A DNA stretch of 13,629 nt. Origin: JBFJVZ01 sp041623895 (GTDB lineage: Bacteria; Planctomycetota; Planctomycetia; Pirellulales; Pirellulaceae). How positions within the stretch are numbered: the stretch's first letter is position 1; each line of letters begins with the position of its first letter. The translations under genes and the position numbers were made by a program. Below the pieces are notes generated by a model. That model did no database searches. It had not been told where the DNA came from and saw nothing but the letters and a program-made list of their open reading frames with translations. The stretch covers positions 1-13,629 of the forward strand of contig JBFJVZ010000192.1 in assembly GCA_041623895.1 (NCBI GenBank), given 5' to 3'. Positions 1 to 7,153 of the stretch are shown here, one piece after another.

Positions 1-759
1 GAACGTGATCAGCGCTCCAGGGCTCGTTTGCAATGTGACCGCCTCGCCGGCCGTGATGCCAAAAAACTCCGTGCCGGCCAGCGTGATGTGCCCGGCCGCA
101 ATGATCCAGCCGCCCAGCAACATCGATCGGTGCGTGCCCAACAGTCGGTCAGCAATCATGCCGCCAAAGATCGAAGTCAAATAGACCATGAAGGTGTAGA
201 CGCCGTACAAGGTGTAGGCATCGTCTTTCTCCCAGCCAAAGCCGGGGTTTTCGTTTTTCGCGCCCTGGCCCTTGGTGGTGGCGAATTCGACCACATCGCC
301 GACGGTCTTGGCCTCCTGCAAACCGCCACTGGGAAAGGAAACCGCGAATTTCGAGTTCATTGCTGAAATCAGCGCCGTTCGCTTGCTCGCGTCCAGCGCC
401 AGTTCACCCTCCAGCGGCGAGCTGGCGGTGATTTGATCGGCCGCGACGCCCATCTGATCGGCAATTATCTGAATTACGGCTGCACCTCCACCAACATCAG
501 ACTCCAGACGGAGATCGGACGGTAAGAATTGATCGACGCTGGCGATCAAAAACAGGACGAACAGGGCCCGCATCCCGTAATAACTGAATCGCTCCCACAT
601 CTCCGTGATGAACAAGACCCACAATCCGGGCGGCTGATGCGTTTCGAATTCACTCAATGGGACCGCGTGCTCGGGCTCCTTGTCAAATTCCACATTGGAG
701 ACGTGCAGGGGATTCGTTTCGGGATGGGCATCGTCTGGTTTGTTTGGATCACCGCTCAT
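1..759 (-). CDS. POT/PTR2-family proton-dependent oligopeptide transporter, 3' part missing
   Basis: This is the N-terminal 253 residues of a peptide/H+ symporter in the inner membrane; the gene runs off the left edge of the window (the family is usually about 450-600 residues). TM1 (about residues 45-74) holds the POT signature EMWERFSYYG, which contains the conserved E-x-x-E-R-F-x-Y-Y-G proton-coupling motif. TM2 lies near residues 183-203 (YGVYTFMVYLTSIFGG) and is followed by the typical loop ADRLLGTHRS and TM3 (about 212-234). Between TM1 and TM2 there are about 105 residues, where E. coli DtpA-type transporters have only a short loop; this insert contains an ACP-like region (separate entry). 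The start is ATG at 759 (MSGDPNKPDD), with a GGAAG about 11 nt upstream and no in-frame alternative start nearby. The gene follows the GGDEF gene in the same direction after a 123-bp gap in which I see no promoter or terminator. Family assignment is confident; the substrate is inferred from the family only. Confidence 0.9.
   Translation of the reverse strand, partial: MSGDPNKPDDAHPETNPLHVSNVEFDKEPEHAVPLSEFETHQPPGLWVLFITEMWERFSYYGMRALFVLFLIASVDQFLPSDLRLESDVGGGAAVIQIIADQMGVAADQITASSPLEGELALDASKRTALISAMNSKFAVSFPSGGLQEAKTVGDVVEFATTKGQGAKNENPGFGWEKDDAYTLYGVYTFMVYLTSIFGGMIADRLLGTHRSMLLGGWIIAAGHITLAGTEFFGITAGEAVTLQTSPGALITF
280..474 (-). other. ACP-like domain inserted between TM1 and TM2 of the POT transporter
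   Basis: Residues 96-160 of the transporter align by hand, without gaps over 65 positions, to E. coli acyl carrier protein as I recall its sequence. The match covers helix I (IIADQMGV against IIGEQLGV), the loop before helix II, helix II with a following Phe-x4-Pro (F138, P143), and a C-terminal TVGDVVEF against TVQAAIDY. I count about 13 identities, with hydrophobic positions mostly conserved. The phosphopantetheine Asp-Ser-Leu site reads Asp-Ala-Ser (D123-A124-S125), so the modified serine is absent and the domain is probably not modified. By POT topology the insert should face the periplasm. The role is unknown; it may be a structural or binding domain. A chance resemblance of a short helical bundle remains possible. 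Confidence 0.6.
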
Positions 760-882
760 CGTCTGCTTTGCTTCCGTTGATGGTAAATAGCGAATATGGA
801 CGCGATTCTAGAGATCCCGACGGTGTGTGACATCCCTGATTCGTGTCTGGGCCGCAAGGCAAAGCAGAATTTGTGATTGGGG

Positions 883-1794
883 TCAGGAAACCACCTCGGG
901 TGCGTCGACCACGGTTGGCTGGCGCCCATCGTGAAAGTAAACGCGGTTGCGACCGATATTTTTTGCCGCGTACAAGGCTTCGTCCGCGCGGCGGACGATC
1001 GAGGCAGCTCCCATGTCATCACCGGGCTCAGCCAGGCCGGCACTAACCGTCAGCCGCAATTCCTCCTGGCCGACCTGATGCCGTTGCCTGGCGATTTGTT
1101 GCCGTAAGCGTTCGATGCGTCCCGCTGATTGGCGAACAGATCCCTGAAGAATGACTGCAAATTCCTCGCCCCCAAATCGCGCCACCAGCAAGGCATCGGC
1201 AAGTTCGCTGCGGAGTGAATGAGCAAATTCGGTTAACACGCGATCCCCTTCCGGGTGGCCGTGCAAATCATTAATCGACTTGAAATGATCGATATCGACC
1301 AAAGCGACGCTGAACGATTGGCCGCCGTGGCGATGCGCGGCAAATAACTCTTCCAAACGCTGATCGAACTCGCGGCGATTGGCCAACCCGGTCAAGGCGT
1401 CGGTCCGAGCTTCGTTCAAGTACCACTTGATCTGTTGTGACTTTTGATCCAGTTGGTCTTCGGCGGTCGAGAGTTTTTGCTTCAGGTCATTGTTGCTGGC
1501 AATGACTTTTTGCAGCAGAGCGACCACGCGGTCGCTGGAAAGGGACTGTCCGTCGTCGCCACCGACCGCCTTGCTCAACGCGTCAAGCAGATCTTGATGT
1601 TGCGACACATCACCGTAGTATCGCTGTGTCCACGATTCCAAATCATCCAGTAATTGCAGGACACTCTCGCGATCATCCCTGGCATCGACCGGCGCTGTCC
1701 TTTGCCGCCGGCACAGCCACCACCCCATCGCCGTACCCCCGGCGAGCAAGCCGATTGCACCGACAACAATTATCAAGACCTGGTAGCCGTGCAT
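883..1794 (-). CDS. Membrane-anchored GGDEF diguanylate cyclase
   Basis: The product (303 aa) should make cyclic di-GMP from two GTP at the cytoplasmic face of the membrane. One N-terminal transmembrane helix (about residues 5-27) ends in a positive stop (CRRQR). It is followed by a helical linker of about 100 residues, partly coiled-coil-like (about 90-128), and a full GGDEF domain (about 129-287). Visible motifs are RTDALTGLANR (130-140), the Mg/GTP-binding DIDHFKSIND (167-176), GHPEGD (179-184), the active-site GGEEF (208-212) and ADEALYAAKNIGRN near the end. GGEEF is a catalytically competent variant. The inhibitory I-site RxxD expected just before GGEEF is absent (ADAL), so feedback inhibition by that route is unlikely. 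No sensor domain is recognisable. The gene lies 48 bp downstream of glgC in the same orientation, so co-transcription is likely. There is no clear Shine-Dalgarno before the ATG at 1794; this start is chosen because it gives a complete membrane anchor. Confidence 0.93.
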   Translation of the reverse strand: MHGYQVLIIVVGAIGLLAGGTAMGWWLCRRQRTAPVDARDDRESVLQLLDDLESWTQRYYGDVSQHQDLLDALSKAVGGDDGQSLSSDRVVALLQKVIASNNDLKQKLSTAEDQLDQKSQQIKWYLNEARTDALTGLANRREFDQRLEELFAAHRHGGQSFSVALVDIDHFKSINDLHGHPEGDRVLTEFAHSLRSELADALLVARFGGEEFAVILQGSVRQSAGRIERLRQQIARQRHQVGQEELRLTVSAGLAEPGDDMGAASIVRRADEALYAAKNIGRNRVYFHDGRQPTVVDAPEVVS

Positions 1795-1842
1795 ACTTTA
1801 TTCAGGGCCGCACGTGTTTCATTCGGGCCACGGGATCGAAGG

Positions 1843-3120
1843 TCAAACCGGCGCGTGGCCGACAACAGGGTCACCGCCAACGAACTCGGCCGCGCTTTGA
1901 ATTTCCTCGCCTCGCGGAATCACCACCAGCCCGCTGTCGGTCACCGTGAATCCTCGGGCCATATCGGCTGCGCGATCAAAGCCGATCACCGTTTCCGGCG
2001 GTATCCTGACTCCCTTGTCCACGATCACGCGTCTGAGACGACAGCGGCGGCCGACGTTGACATCGGAGAACAGAATGCTGTCTTCGACTTGAGCGTAACT
2101 GTTGATACGAACGTTGGGTCCCAACACACTGCGGGCGATGCTGCCGCCGCTGACAATCGCGCCCTGGCAGACCAACGAATCCATGGCGATTCCACGCCGC
2201 GAAGCATCCCCTTCGCTGCCGAACACGAATTTGGGCGGTGGTAACATTGGTTGAAAGGCGCGGACCGGCCAATGTTGATCGTAAAGATTCAGTTGGGGAT
2301 CGACGCGAATCAAATCCATCGTCGCTTCGTAATAGGCGTCCAGCGTACCGACATCACGCCAGTAGGCGTCCCGTTTACGGTTTTCATCCAGGAACGGAAA
2401 CGCGTAGACGCGATAATCGTCGATCGCACTAGGAATGATGTTCTTGCCAAAATCGTGCGAACTTTCCTGATGCGTCGCGTCATCGCAAAGTTGTTCATAC
2501 AAGAATCGCGCGTTGAATACATAAATCCCCATCGACGCCAGACAAACATCCGGATCTTCAGGTGTGCCCATCGGATCGTCCGGCTTCTCTTGAAATCCAA
2601 CGATCTTTTGATCGGGATCGATTTGCATCACGCCGAATTGTAGGGCCGCATCACGGCTGACCCGCAGTGCGCCGACGGTGATGTCCGCATCCATTTTTCG
2701 ATGAAACTGGACCATCGGCTTGTAGTTCATCTTGTAGATGTGATCGCCAGCCAAGATCACGATGTCGCGGGGTTCTTCGCGTTCGATGGCGTAGATGTTT
2801 TGATAGACAGCGTCAGCGGTGCCGCGGTACCAGTTGTCATCGATCCGCTGTTGCGGTGGCACGACGTCGACGAATTCACCCAGCTCGCGGCAGAAGTATC
2901 CGCGCCAGGCCAAGTTGATGTGGCGATCCAGAGACTGCGCTTTGTACTGGGTCAGCAGCAGCAGCCGCCGCATGTCGCTGTTGAGACAATTACTGAGCAC
3001 AAAATCGATGATCCGGTACAAACCGCCAAACGGGACAGCGGGCTTGGCCCGGTCGCGGGTCAGCGGTTCCAGCCGCGAACCCCGCCCGCCAGCCAGGATG
3101 ACGGTCAAAATGTCTCGCAT
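1843..3120 (-). CDS. glgC: Glucose-1-phosphate adenylyltransferase (ADP-glucose pyrophosphorylase)
   Basis: The enzyme makes ADP-glucose from ATP and glucose-1-phosphate, the committed step of bacterial glycogen synthesis, in the cytoplasm. The protein is 425 aa, against 431 in E. coli. The nucleotidyltransferase domain shows AGGRGSRLEPLT (10-21), RAKPAVPFGG (24-33), NWYRGTADAV (96-105), AGDHIY with the catalytic Asp126, FQEKP with the sugar-phosphate-binding Lys179, ASMGIYVF, and YWRDVGTLDAY (253-263). A left-handed beta-helix C-terminal domain follows (about 310-385, with VGRRCRLRRVIVDKGVRIP). The position matching E. coli Lys39, involved in fructose-1,6-bisphosphate activation, appears to be Asp23, so allosteric control may differ. 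The start at 3120 is preferred over an upstream in-frame ATG at 3189 because an AGGGAG lies 8 nt before it and the family begins at this point. It is first in a likely glgC-GGDEF-(POT) transcription unit. Confidence 0.97.
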   Translation of the reverse strand: MRDILTVILAGGRGSRLEPLTRDRAKPAVPFGGLYRIIDFVLSNCLNSDMRRLLLLTQYKAQSLDRHINLAWRGYFCRELGEFVDVVPPQQRIDDNWYRGTADAVYQNIYAIEREEPRDIVILAGDHIYKMNYKPMVQFHRKMDADITVGALRVSRDAALQFGVMQIDPDQKIVGFQEKPDDPMGTPEDPDVCLASMGIYVFNARFLYEQLCDDATHQESSHDFGKNIIPSAIDDYRVYAFPFLDENRKRDAYWRDVGTLDAYYEATMDLIRVDPQLNLYDQHWPVRAFQPMLPPPKFVFGSEGDASRRGIAMDSLVCQGAIVSGGSIARSVLGPNVRINSYAQVEDSILFSDVNVGRRCRLRRVIVDKGVRIPPETVIGFDRAADMARGFTVTDSGLVVIPRGEEIQSAAEFVGGDPVVGHAPV

Positions 3121-3128
3121 TGTTGGTG

Positions 3129-3134
3129 CTCCCT
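3129..3134 (-). promoter_or_regulatory. Ribosome binding site that fixes the glgC start
   Basis: AGGGAG on the minus strand, 8 nt before the ATG at 3120. It supports the 425-residue GlgC rather than a version with 23 extra N-terminal residues starting at 3189. The extra residues (rich in D, Q, P) have no counterpart in the family as I know it. Confidence 0.75.
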
Positions 3135-3260
3135 GCGTTGATGGTTGTTGGTGCCGCGGCCCGTCGTCCTTGTTTTCTCCCAGCAACATAACCTAACAAA
3201 TCCCGGACCATCCGTAGTGCCAACACCATCGGCCCGAAAATCACGAATTCCGGCCGCGCG

Positions 3261-3332
3261 CGAACTGGGCACGGCAGGATGCCGAGCCTAGGTGCCGTGA
3301 CACGAACTGGGCACGCCAGGATCCCGAGCCCT
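3261..3332. repeat. Imperfect direct repeat (2 x 30 bp, 42-bp period) with nested palindromes
   Basis: Copy 1 (3261-3290) and copy 2 (3303-3332) share the opening 13 bases CGAACTGGGCACG and then CAGGAT and CCGAGCC; 26 of the first 28 positions are identical. Copy 1 forms a small hairpin, CGGCA (3272-3276) with TGCCG (3280-3284). The same left arm, extended to CACGGCA (3270-3276), can instead pair with TGCCGTG (3293-3299). In copy 2 both differing bases fall in the hairpin arms and abolish it. This looks like an intergenic repeat family; a similar CAGGAT...CCG core occurs at 7098-7110. Confidence 0.7.
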
Positions 3333-3565
3333 GCCGGGAATGGCGGCCGGAAGGGCGAAAACTGGTGATTGGTCTGGAGTTTGCATTCTCGATCGACTTT
3401 CCGCCGGACTGTCGATTCGGCAGCGAAAGGGGACAAAACGGCCAAAAATCGTAGTCTCTGATGAACCCGGCGCTAGGATGCCTTGGTAATACGGGTATGC
3501 GGCTTGGTGGGTCGCTTGTCCCGGCGGAATGCCAATTAACAAATGATACAGCCCAGAACGTTCAA

Positions 3566-3583
3566 GAGTCGAAGACTCGGGAG
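3566..3583 (+). promoter_or_regulatory. Ribosome binding site of htrA with an abutting small hairpin
   Basis: GGGAG (3579-3583) lies 8 nt before the htrA ATG at 3592 and supports that start. Directly upstream is a perfect 5-bp inverted repeat, GAGTC (3566-3570) / GACTC (3574-3578), with a GAA loop; its right arm touches the ribosome binding site. A role in translational control is possible but speculative. Confidence 0.55.
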
Positions 3584-3591
3584 TTCAAGAA

Positions 3592-5061
3592 ATGGAAAAT
3601 ACGTGGAGAAATGTCAGTCTTGCCCTGGGTGCGATGTTACTTGCCGCCTTGGTGACCGGTGTGGTGCTCTCATTGCCGCAGGGGCTGCGTGGTGACGTGC
3701 AAGCGCAGGACCGCGGTCTGGTCGCCCAGCAAGATCTGGGGGCCGCACAAGATCTATCAGCAGCCTTTCGCAATGTCGCTGAATTGCTTCGACCCAGCGT
3801 GGTCAGCATCAGCATCAAACAAACGGCGGTCATACGCCGGCGTGGCGTCCCACCCGGGTTTCCGCGAGGCTTTGAAGATTTCTTTGACGACTTTGGCGGC
3901 GAGTTGGAGAGGCGGCAACTGGAAACGGGGATGGGCAGTGGTGTCATCGTTCGCGCTGACGGCTACATCCTGACGAACAACCACGTCGTCAAAGACGCCG
4001 ATGAGTTGGAAGTCGAACTAAGCGATGGCCGCACGGTCAGCGGAACAATCGTCGGCACCGATCCGGAAACCGACTTGGCGGTCGTCAAGATCGAAGCGAA
4101 TGGATTAAAGGCCGCCGTCTTTGGCGATTCCGAGGCGACTCGGGTTGGCGATTGGGTGCTGGCCATCGGTAGCCCATTCGGACTGGACCAAACCGTTACC
4201 GCCGGGATCATCAGCGCCAAGAACCGCGATCAGAACATCATCAAAAATGGGGAAGGTTTCGAGGATTTCTTGCAAACCGATGCCGCCATCAACCCCGGCA
4301 ACTCAGGTGGTGCGCTTGTTAATCTGCGCGGCGAGTTGATCGGCATCAACACAGCGATACTCTCGCGCACCGGCGCGAGTGCCGGAATTGGGTTTGCGAT
4401 TCCGGTATCGTTGGCAGGGCCGGTCTTGAATTCGATTATCGAAAGTGGTGTTGTCCGCCGCGGATTCCTGGGTGCTCAAGTTGTCGACGTGACACCAAAA
4501 CACATCAAGGACTTTGACTTGGCCGTCAACAGTGGCGCATTGGTCGGCGGGGTTTTAGAAGGCCAGCCGGCTGACAAGGCCGGTCTTCAACTAGGTGATG
4601 TCGTCACCAAATTAGATGGTCGTCCCTGCAGCGGTGGCACTCAGCTGCGCAACTACGTGGCCAGCCGGCCTCCGGGAGCGACCGTGAAAATGGAAGTCAA
4701 CCGCCGCGGAAAGGTATTGACGGTCAATGTGAATCTGCAGGAACGGACTGACGCGGCGATGGCGCGATTCAAAGCGGGCGAGATCATGGGTGCCGAGTTG
4801 ACGCCCGCGACACCTGCCACGGCACGCAAATACGGCTATCAGAATCTTCGAGGCGGCTTGATTGTCACCGCGGTCAAGGACGACAGCGAAGCCGACCGCG
4901 CCGAATTGGAAGTTGGCGACGTGATCGAGTCGGCGGCGGGAGTCGTGTTGGAGTCGGCGGACGACTTCGCCGCGATTTTGGAGGAGGCAAAGAAACGCGG
5001 CCAAGCCGTGCGTGTCGTGGTCCGACGCGGCAACGCGCGAATGTTGATGGTGGTTCGCTAG
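3592..5061 (+). CDS. htrA: HtrA/DegP-type periplasmic serine protease with two PDZ domains
   Basis: This is a quality-control protease/chaperone acting on misfolded proteins outside the cytoplasmic membrane. The protein has 489 aa, typical of two-PDZ HtrA/DegP members. An N-terminal hydrophobic segment (about residues 8-28) acts as a signal peptide or anchor. The trypsin-like domain (about 60-285) shows the full catalytic triad: His131 in TNNHVV, Asp161 in TDLAVV, and Ser238 in NPGNSGG. A long LA-loop-like stretch rich in Phe and Asp (about 84-112) precedes the first core strand. PDZ1 spans about 290-385 (GFLGAQ, then QPADKAGLQLGDVV) and PDZ2 about 398-487 (SEADRAELEVGDVI). The ATG at 3592 has a GGGAG 8 nt upstream. 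The gene appears monocistronic: it is divergent from glgC and followed by a strong terminator. Family and catalytic competence are confident; which HtrA paralogue this is cannot be decided. Confidence 0.95.
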   Translation: MENTWRNVSLALGAMLLAALVTGVVLSLPQGLRGDVQAQDRGLVAQQDLGAAQDLSAAFRNVAELLRPSVVSISIKQTAVIRRRGVPPGFPRGFEDFFDDFGGELERRQLETGMGSGVIVRADGYILTNNHVVKDADELEVELSDGRTVSGTIVGTDPETDLAVVKIEANGLKAAVFGDSEATRVGDWVLAIGSPFGLDQTVTAGIISAKNRDQNIIKNGEGFEDFLQTDAAINPGNSGGALVNLRGELIGINTAILSRTGASAGIGFAIPVSLAGPVLNSIIESGVVRRGFLGAQVVDVTPKHIKDFDLAVNSGALVGGVLEGQPADKAGLQLGDVVTKLDGRPCSGGTQLRNYVASRPPGATVKMEVNRRGKVLTVNVNLQERTDAAMARFKAGEIMGAELTPATPATARKYGYQNLRGGLIVTAVKDDSEADRAELEVGDVIESAAGVVLESADDFAAILEEAKKRGQAVRVVVRRGNARMLMVVR

Positions 5062-5088
5062 CGACACCGTCTTTCCAGGCAAAACGTC

Positions 5089-5118
5089 AAGCTGGGTAGG
5101 ATTCCTGCCCAGCTTTTT
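5089..5118 (+). terminator. Rho-independent terminator after htrA
   Basis: A long hairpin pairs AAGCTGGG (5089-5096) with CCCAGCTT (5108-5115), continued inward by a T-G wobble and AGG/CCT, leaving a 3-nt loop. It runs straight into five T residues (5114-5118). It begins 28 nt after the htrA stop and separates htrA from mutL. Confidence 0.9.
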
Positions 5119-5164
5119 CGTTTCTCGGTTGCCGCATTTCACCAGACCGTTACATTCGGTACTC

Positions 5165-7081
5165 ATGACCGCCACCATCCAGCCTTTACCGACGATCCGA
5201 CAGCTACCGCCCAACTTGGTGAACCAAATCGCGGCAGGCGAAGTCATCGAGCGTCCCGCTTCGGTGGTCAAAGAATTGGTGGAAAACAGTATCGATGCTG
5301 GATCATCTCGCATCGAAGTCACGATCACCGGCGGCGGCAGCGAGCTGATTCGAATCAGCGACAACGGTTGCGGGATGACGGCGGAGCAATTGCCGCTGGC
5401 CGTTTCCTCTCACGCGACCAGCAAACTGCCCAATGACGAAGCGCTTTTCCACGTCAGCACGCTGGGGTTTCGCGGTGAGGCCTTGGCGTCGATCGGCAGC
5501 GTCTCGCAGTTGACGATCCGCAGTCGCACCGAAGCTGACGACTGTGGCTCCGAGCTTAACACCCGAGGCGGCGTGATCGAGCCGCCGGCTCCCTGTGGCT
5601 GCCCGGTCGGGACCGTGATCGAAGTTCGCAATCTGTTCTTCAATACCCCGGTGCGACATCGATTCTTGAAAACCGCACAAACCGAACGCGGTCATATTGT
5701 CGAGGCGTTTACTCGTTTGGCCTTGGCCAACCCAAACATCCATTTTGTGCTGACCAATAACGACAAGCAGCTGTACGATTTACCGCCGACGGTGCAATGG
5801 GCGGATCGAATTAGCGCGTTTTTTGGCGGCGAAATCGGCGAAGCACTGATTCCGGTCAACAGCGATGACGCGCAAATCAAAATCAGCGGCTTTGCCTGCG
5901 ATCCATCGGTCAGCCGCGGCAATACGCGAATGCAATACTTGTTTCTGAACGGGCGGCACATCCGCGACCGCTCGCTGCAACACGCCCTGGGCGAAGCTTA
6001 CCGCGGGTTGTTGATGGTGGGACGTCATCCGGTCTGTTTCTTGCGGATGGACATGCCGCCCGAGATGATCGACGTGAATGTGCATCCCACAAAATTGGAA
6101 GTCCGCTTCACCGACGGCGGTCGCGTCTATAGTCGATTGCTGCAGACCTTGCGGCATCAGTTCTTGACGACCGACATGACCCAGCGCGTTGGTCCCCCGC
6201 CGCCGGTCAGTGATCAAGCAGAACTTCGCGCTCCGCTCGAAAGTGCGCTGGGCCTGCCGGTCCGTGTGGAACAGGAGCATCGACAATCCGTGATCGAGTG
6301 GGCGCGAACCGGTCAAACTCCGGCAGCCAGCACCGCCGCCATGCCCTCGATCGCGACTCCGGATTTCAAACCCTTCCCACACGGTTCAACTGCGCCGGCA
6401 ATGGATCAGGCCGCACGTCCCAGCGCCGCACCAGCCGACGTAGCGCCGTGGGAGGAACCCGAATCGATTAGCGAAACTCCCGCTGTTTGCTATCTCGGCT
6501 TCCAGGTTCATAATCGTTACTTGGTCACGCAAGACGAATCGGGCATGGTCGTGATCGACCAGCATGCACTGCACGAACGCGTCTTGTACGAACGCGTCAA
6601 AGACAAGGTGCTGGGCGAAAACAGCAACCTTGAGTCACAGAAACTGCTGGTACCCGAGCCGGTTTCGCTGACGCCGGCCGAACGAACGGCGGCCTTGGAT
6701 GCGCAGGAAACGCTGGCTCGAATCGGTTTGGAAATTGAGGACTTTGGTGGAGATTCGATCGTCATCCAAGCCTATCCCGCGATGCTCAGGAACACTTCAC
6801 CGGGCGACATGCTGCGGACGTTGCTGGAATCGATCCTTGGTTCAGGCAAAAAACCGGAACCATTGGAATTGCTCAACCACATGCTATCGACGATCGCCTG
6901 CAAAGCCGCGGTCAAAGCGGGTGATCGCTTAACACCCGAGGAGATCAGCAGCCTGCTGGAACAACGTGACCTGTACCAAGACACCCACCACTGTCCCCAC
7001 GGCCGCCCCACCGCACTGTTTTTCAGCCGCGACGAGCTGGATCGCATGTTTGGACGGCTGGGGCCGCGAGGCCGATCGTAA
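5165..7081 (+). CDS. mutL: DNA mismatch repair protein MutL, endonuclease-type
   Basis: MutL couples mismatch recognition by MutS to strand incision and excision. The protein has 638 aa from ATG 5165. The GHKL ATPase domain (about 10-225) shows NQIAAGEVIERP, VKELVENSIDAG (catalytic Glu37, Mg-binding Asn41), DNGCGM, HATSKL and GFRGEALASI; the transducer domain has NGRHIRD and DVNVHPTKLEVRF (303-315). A Pro/Ala-rich linker (about 343-435) leads to the dimerisation/nuclease domain. This carries the metal-binding DQHALHERVLYE (465-476; pattern DQHA-x2-E-x4-E), ACKAAVK (578-584) and CPHGRP (610-615), plus QKLLVP (492-497), which resembles the beta-clamp-binding motif of nicking MutL proteins. So it should nick DNA itself, like Bacillus MutL and unlike E. 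coli MutL, which needs MutH. An upstream in-frame TTG at 5129 is possible but close to the terminator and without family support. No Shine-Dalgarno is evident. Confidence 0.97.
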   Translation: MTATIQPLPTIRQLPPNLVNQIAAGEVIERPASVVKELVENSIDAGSSRIEVTITGGGSELIRISDNGCGMTAEQLPLAVSSHATSKLPNDEALFHVSTLGFRGEALASIGSVSQLTIRSRTEADDCGSELNTRGGVIEPPAPCGCPVGTVIEVRNLFFNTPVRHRFLKTAQTERGHIVEAFTRLALANPNIHFVLTNNDKQLYDLPPTVQWADRISAFFGGEIGEALIPVNSDDAQIKISGFACDPSVSRGNTRMQYLFLNGRHIRDRSLQHALGEAYRGLLMVGRHPVCFLRMDMPPEMIDVNVHPTKLEVRFTDGGRVYSRLLQTLRHQFLTTDMTQRVGPPPPVSDQAELRAPLESALGLPVRVEQEHRQSVIEWARTGQTPAASTAAMPSIATPDFKPFPHGSTAPAMDQAARPSAAPADVAPWEEPESISETPAVCYLGFQVHNRYLVTQDESGMVVIDQHALHERVLYERVKDKVLGENSNLESQKLLVPEPVSLTPAERTAALDAQETLARIGLEIEDFGGDSIVIQAYPAMLRNTSPGDMLRTLLESILGSGKKPEPLELLNHMLSTIACKAAVKAGDRLTPEEISSLLEQRDLYQDTHHCPHGRPTALFFSRDELDRMFGRLGPRGRS

Positions 7082-7083
7082 GA

Positions 7084-7152
7084 TGCGTAGCGGAATTACG
7101 CAGGATTCCGGCGATCCCCGCTCTTCGAAAGTCCCCTATCCTCAGCTACGCA
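7084..7152. repeat. Inverted repeat filling the mutL-nitrilase gap
   Basis: Perfect 8-bp outer arms TGCGTAGC (7084-7091) and GCTACGCA (7145-7152) bound the 72-bp spacer. The left part also holds two interleaved small stems: TGCGT (7084-7088) with ACGCA (7098-7102), and CGGAAT (7091-7096) with ATTCCG (7105-7110). The first small stem competes with the outer arms. The ACG-CAGGAT-CCG core resembles the repeat at 3261-3332. The right arm ends one base before the next start codon. It has no T-run, so it is probably not a simple terminator. Confidence 0.7.
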
Positions 7153-7153
7153 G

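Larger units (their letters stand above)
3121..3591. other. Divergent intergenic region between glgC and htrA
   Basis: These 471 bp separate the two divergent genes and must hold promoters for both, but I see no convincing -35/-10 pair on either strand. The region holds the glgC ribosome binding site, an imperfect direct repeat with small palindromes (3261-3332), and a short hairpin next to the htrA ribosome binding site. Reading frames crossing it have no recognisable protein content. Confidence 0.7.

Noticed and set aside
28..366. Plus-strand open frame at the left edge
   Set aside because: Antisense to the POT transporter, whose minus-strand frame gives clear family motifs; the plus frame has no recognisable content.
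1795..1842. Possible terminator between glgC and the GGDEF gene (GGGCC/GGCCC and CACGTG palindromes)
   Set aside because: The stems are short and there is no T-run on either strand; more likely chance in GC-rich sequence.
3121..3189. Longer GlgC starting at ATG 3189
   Set aside because: The 23 extra residues have no family support and the ATG at 3120 has an AGGGAG at ideal spacing.
5129..5164. MutL start at TTG 5129
   Set aside because: It lies 11 nt after the htrA terminator, has no Shine-Dalgarno, and adds residues not found in MutL; ATG 5165 is preferred, though it also lacks a clear Shine-Dalgarno.
4612..5364. 250-codon minus-strand open frame across the htrA-mutL junction
   Set aside because: It is antisense to the PDZ domains and the MutL N-terminus and crosses the terminator; the protein has no family-like features.
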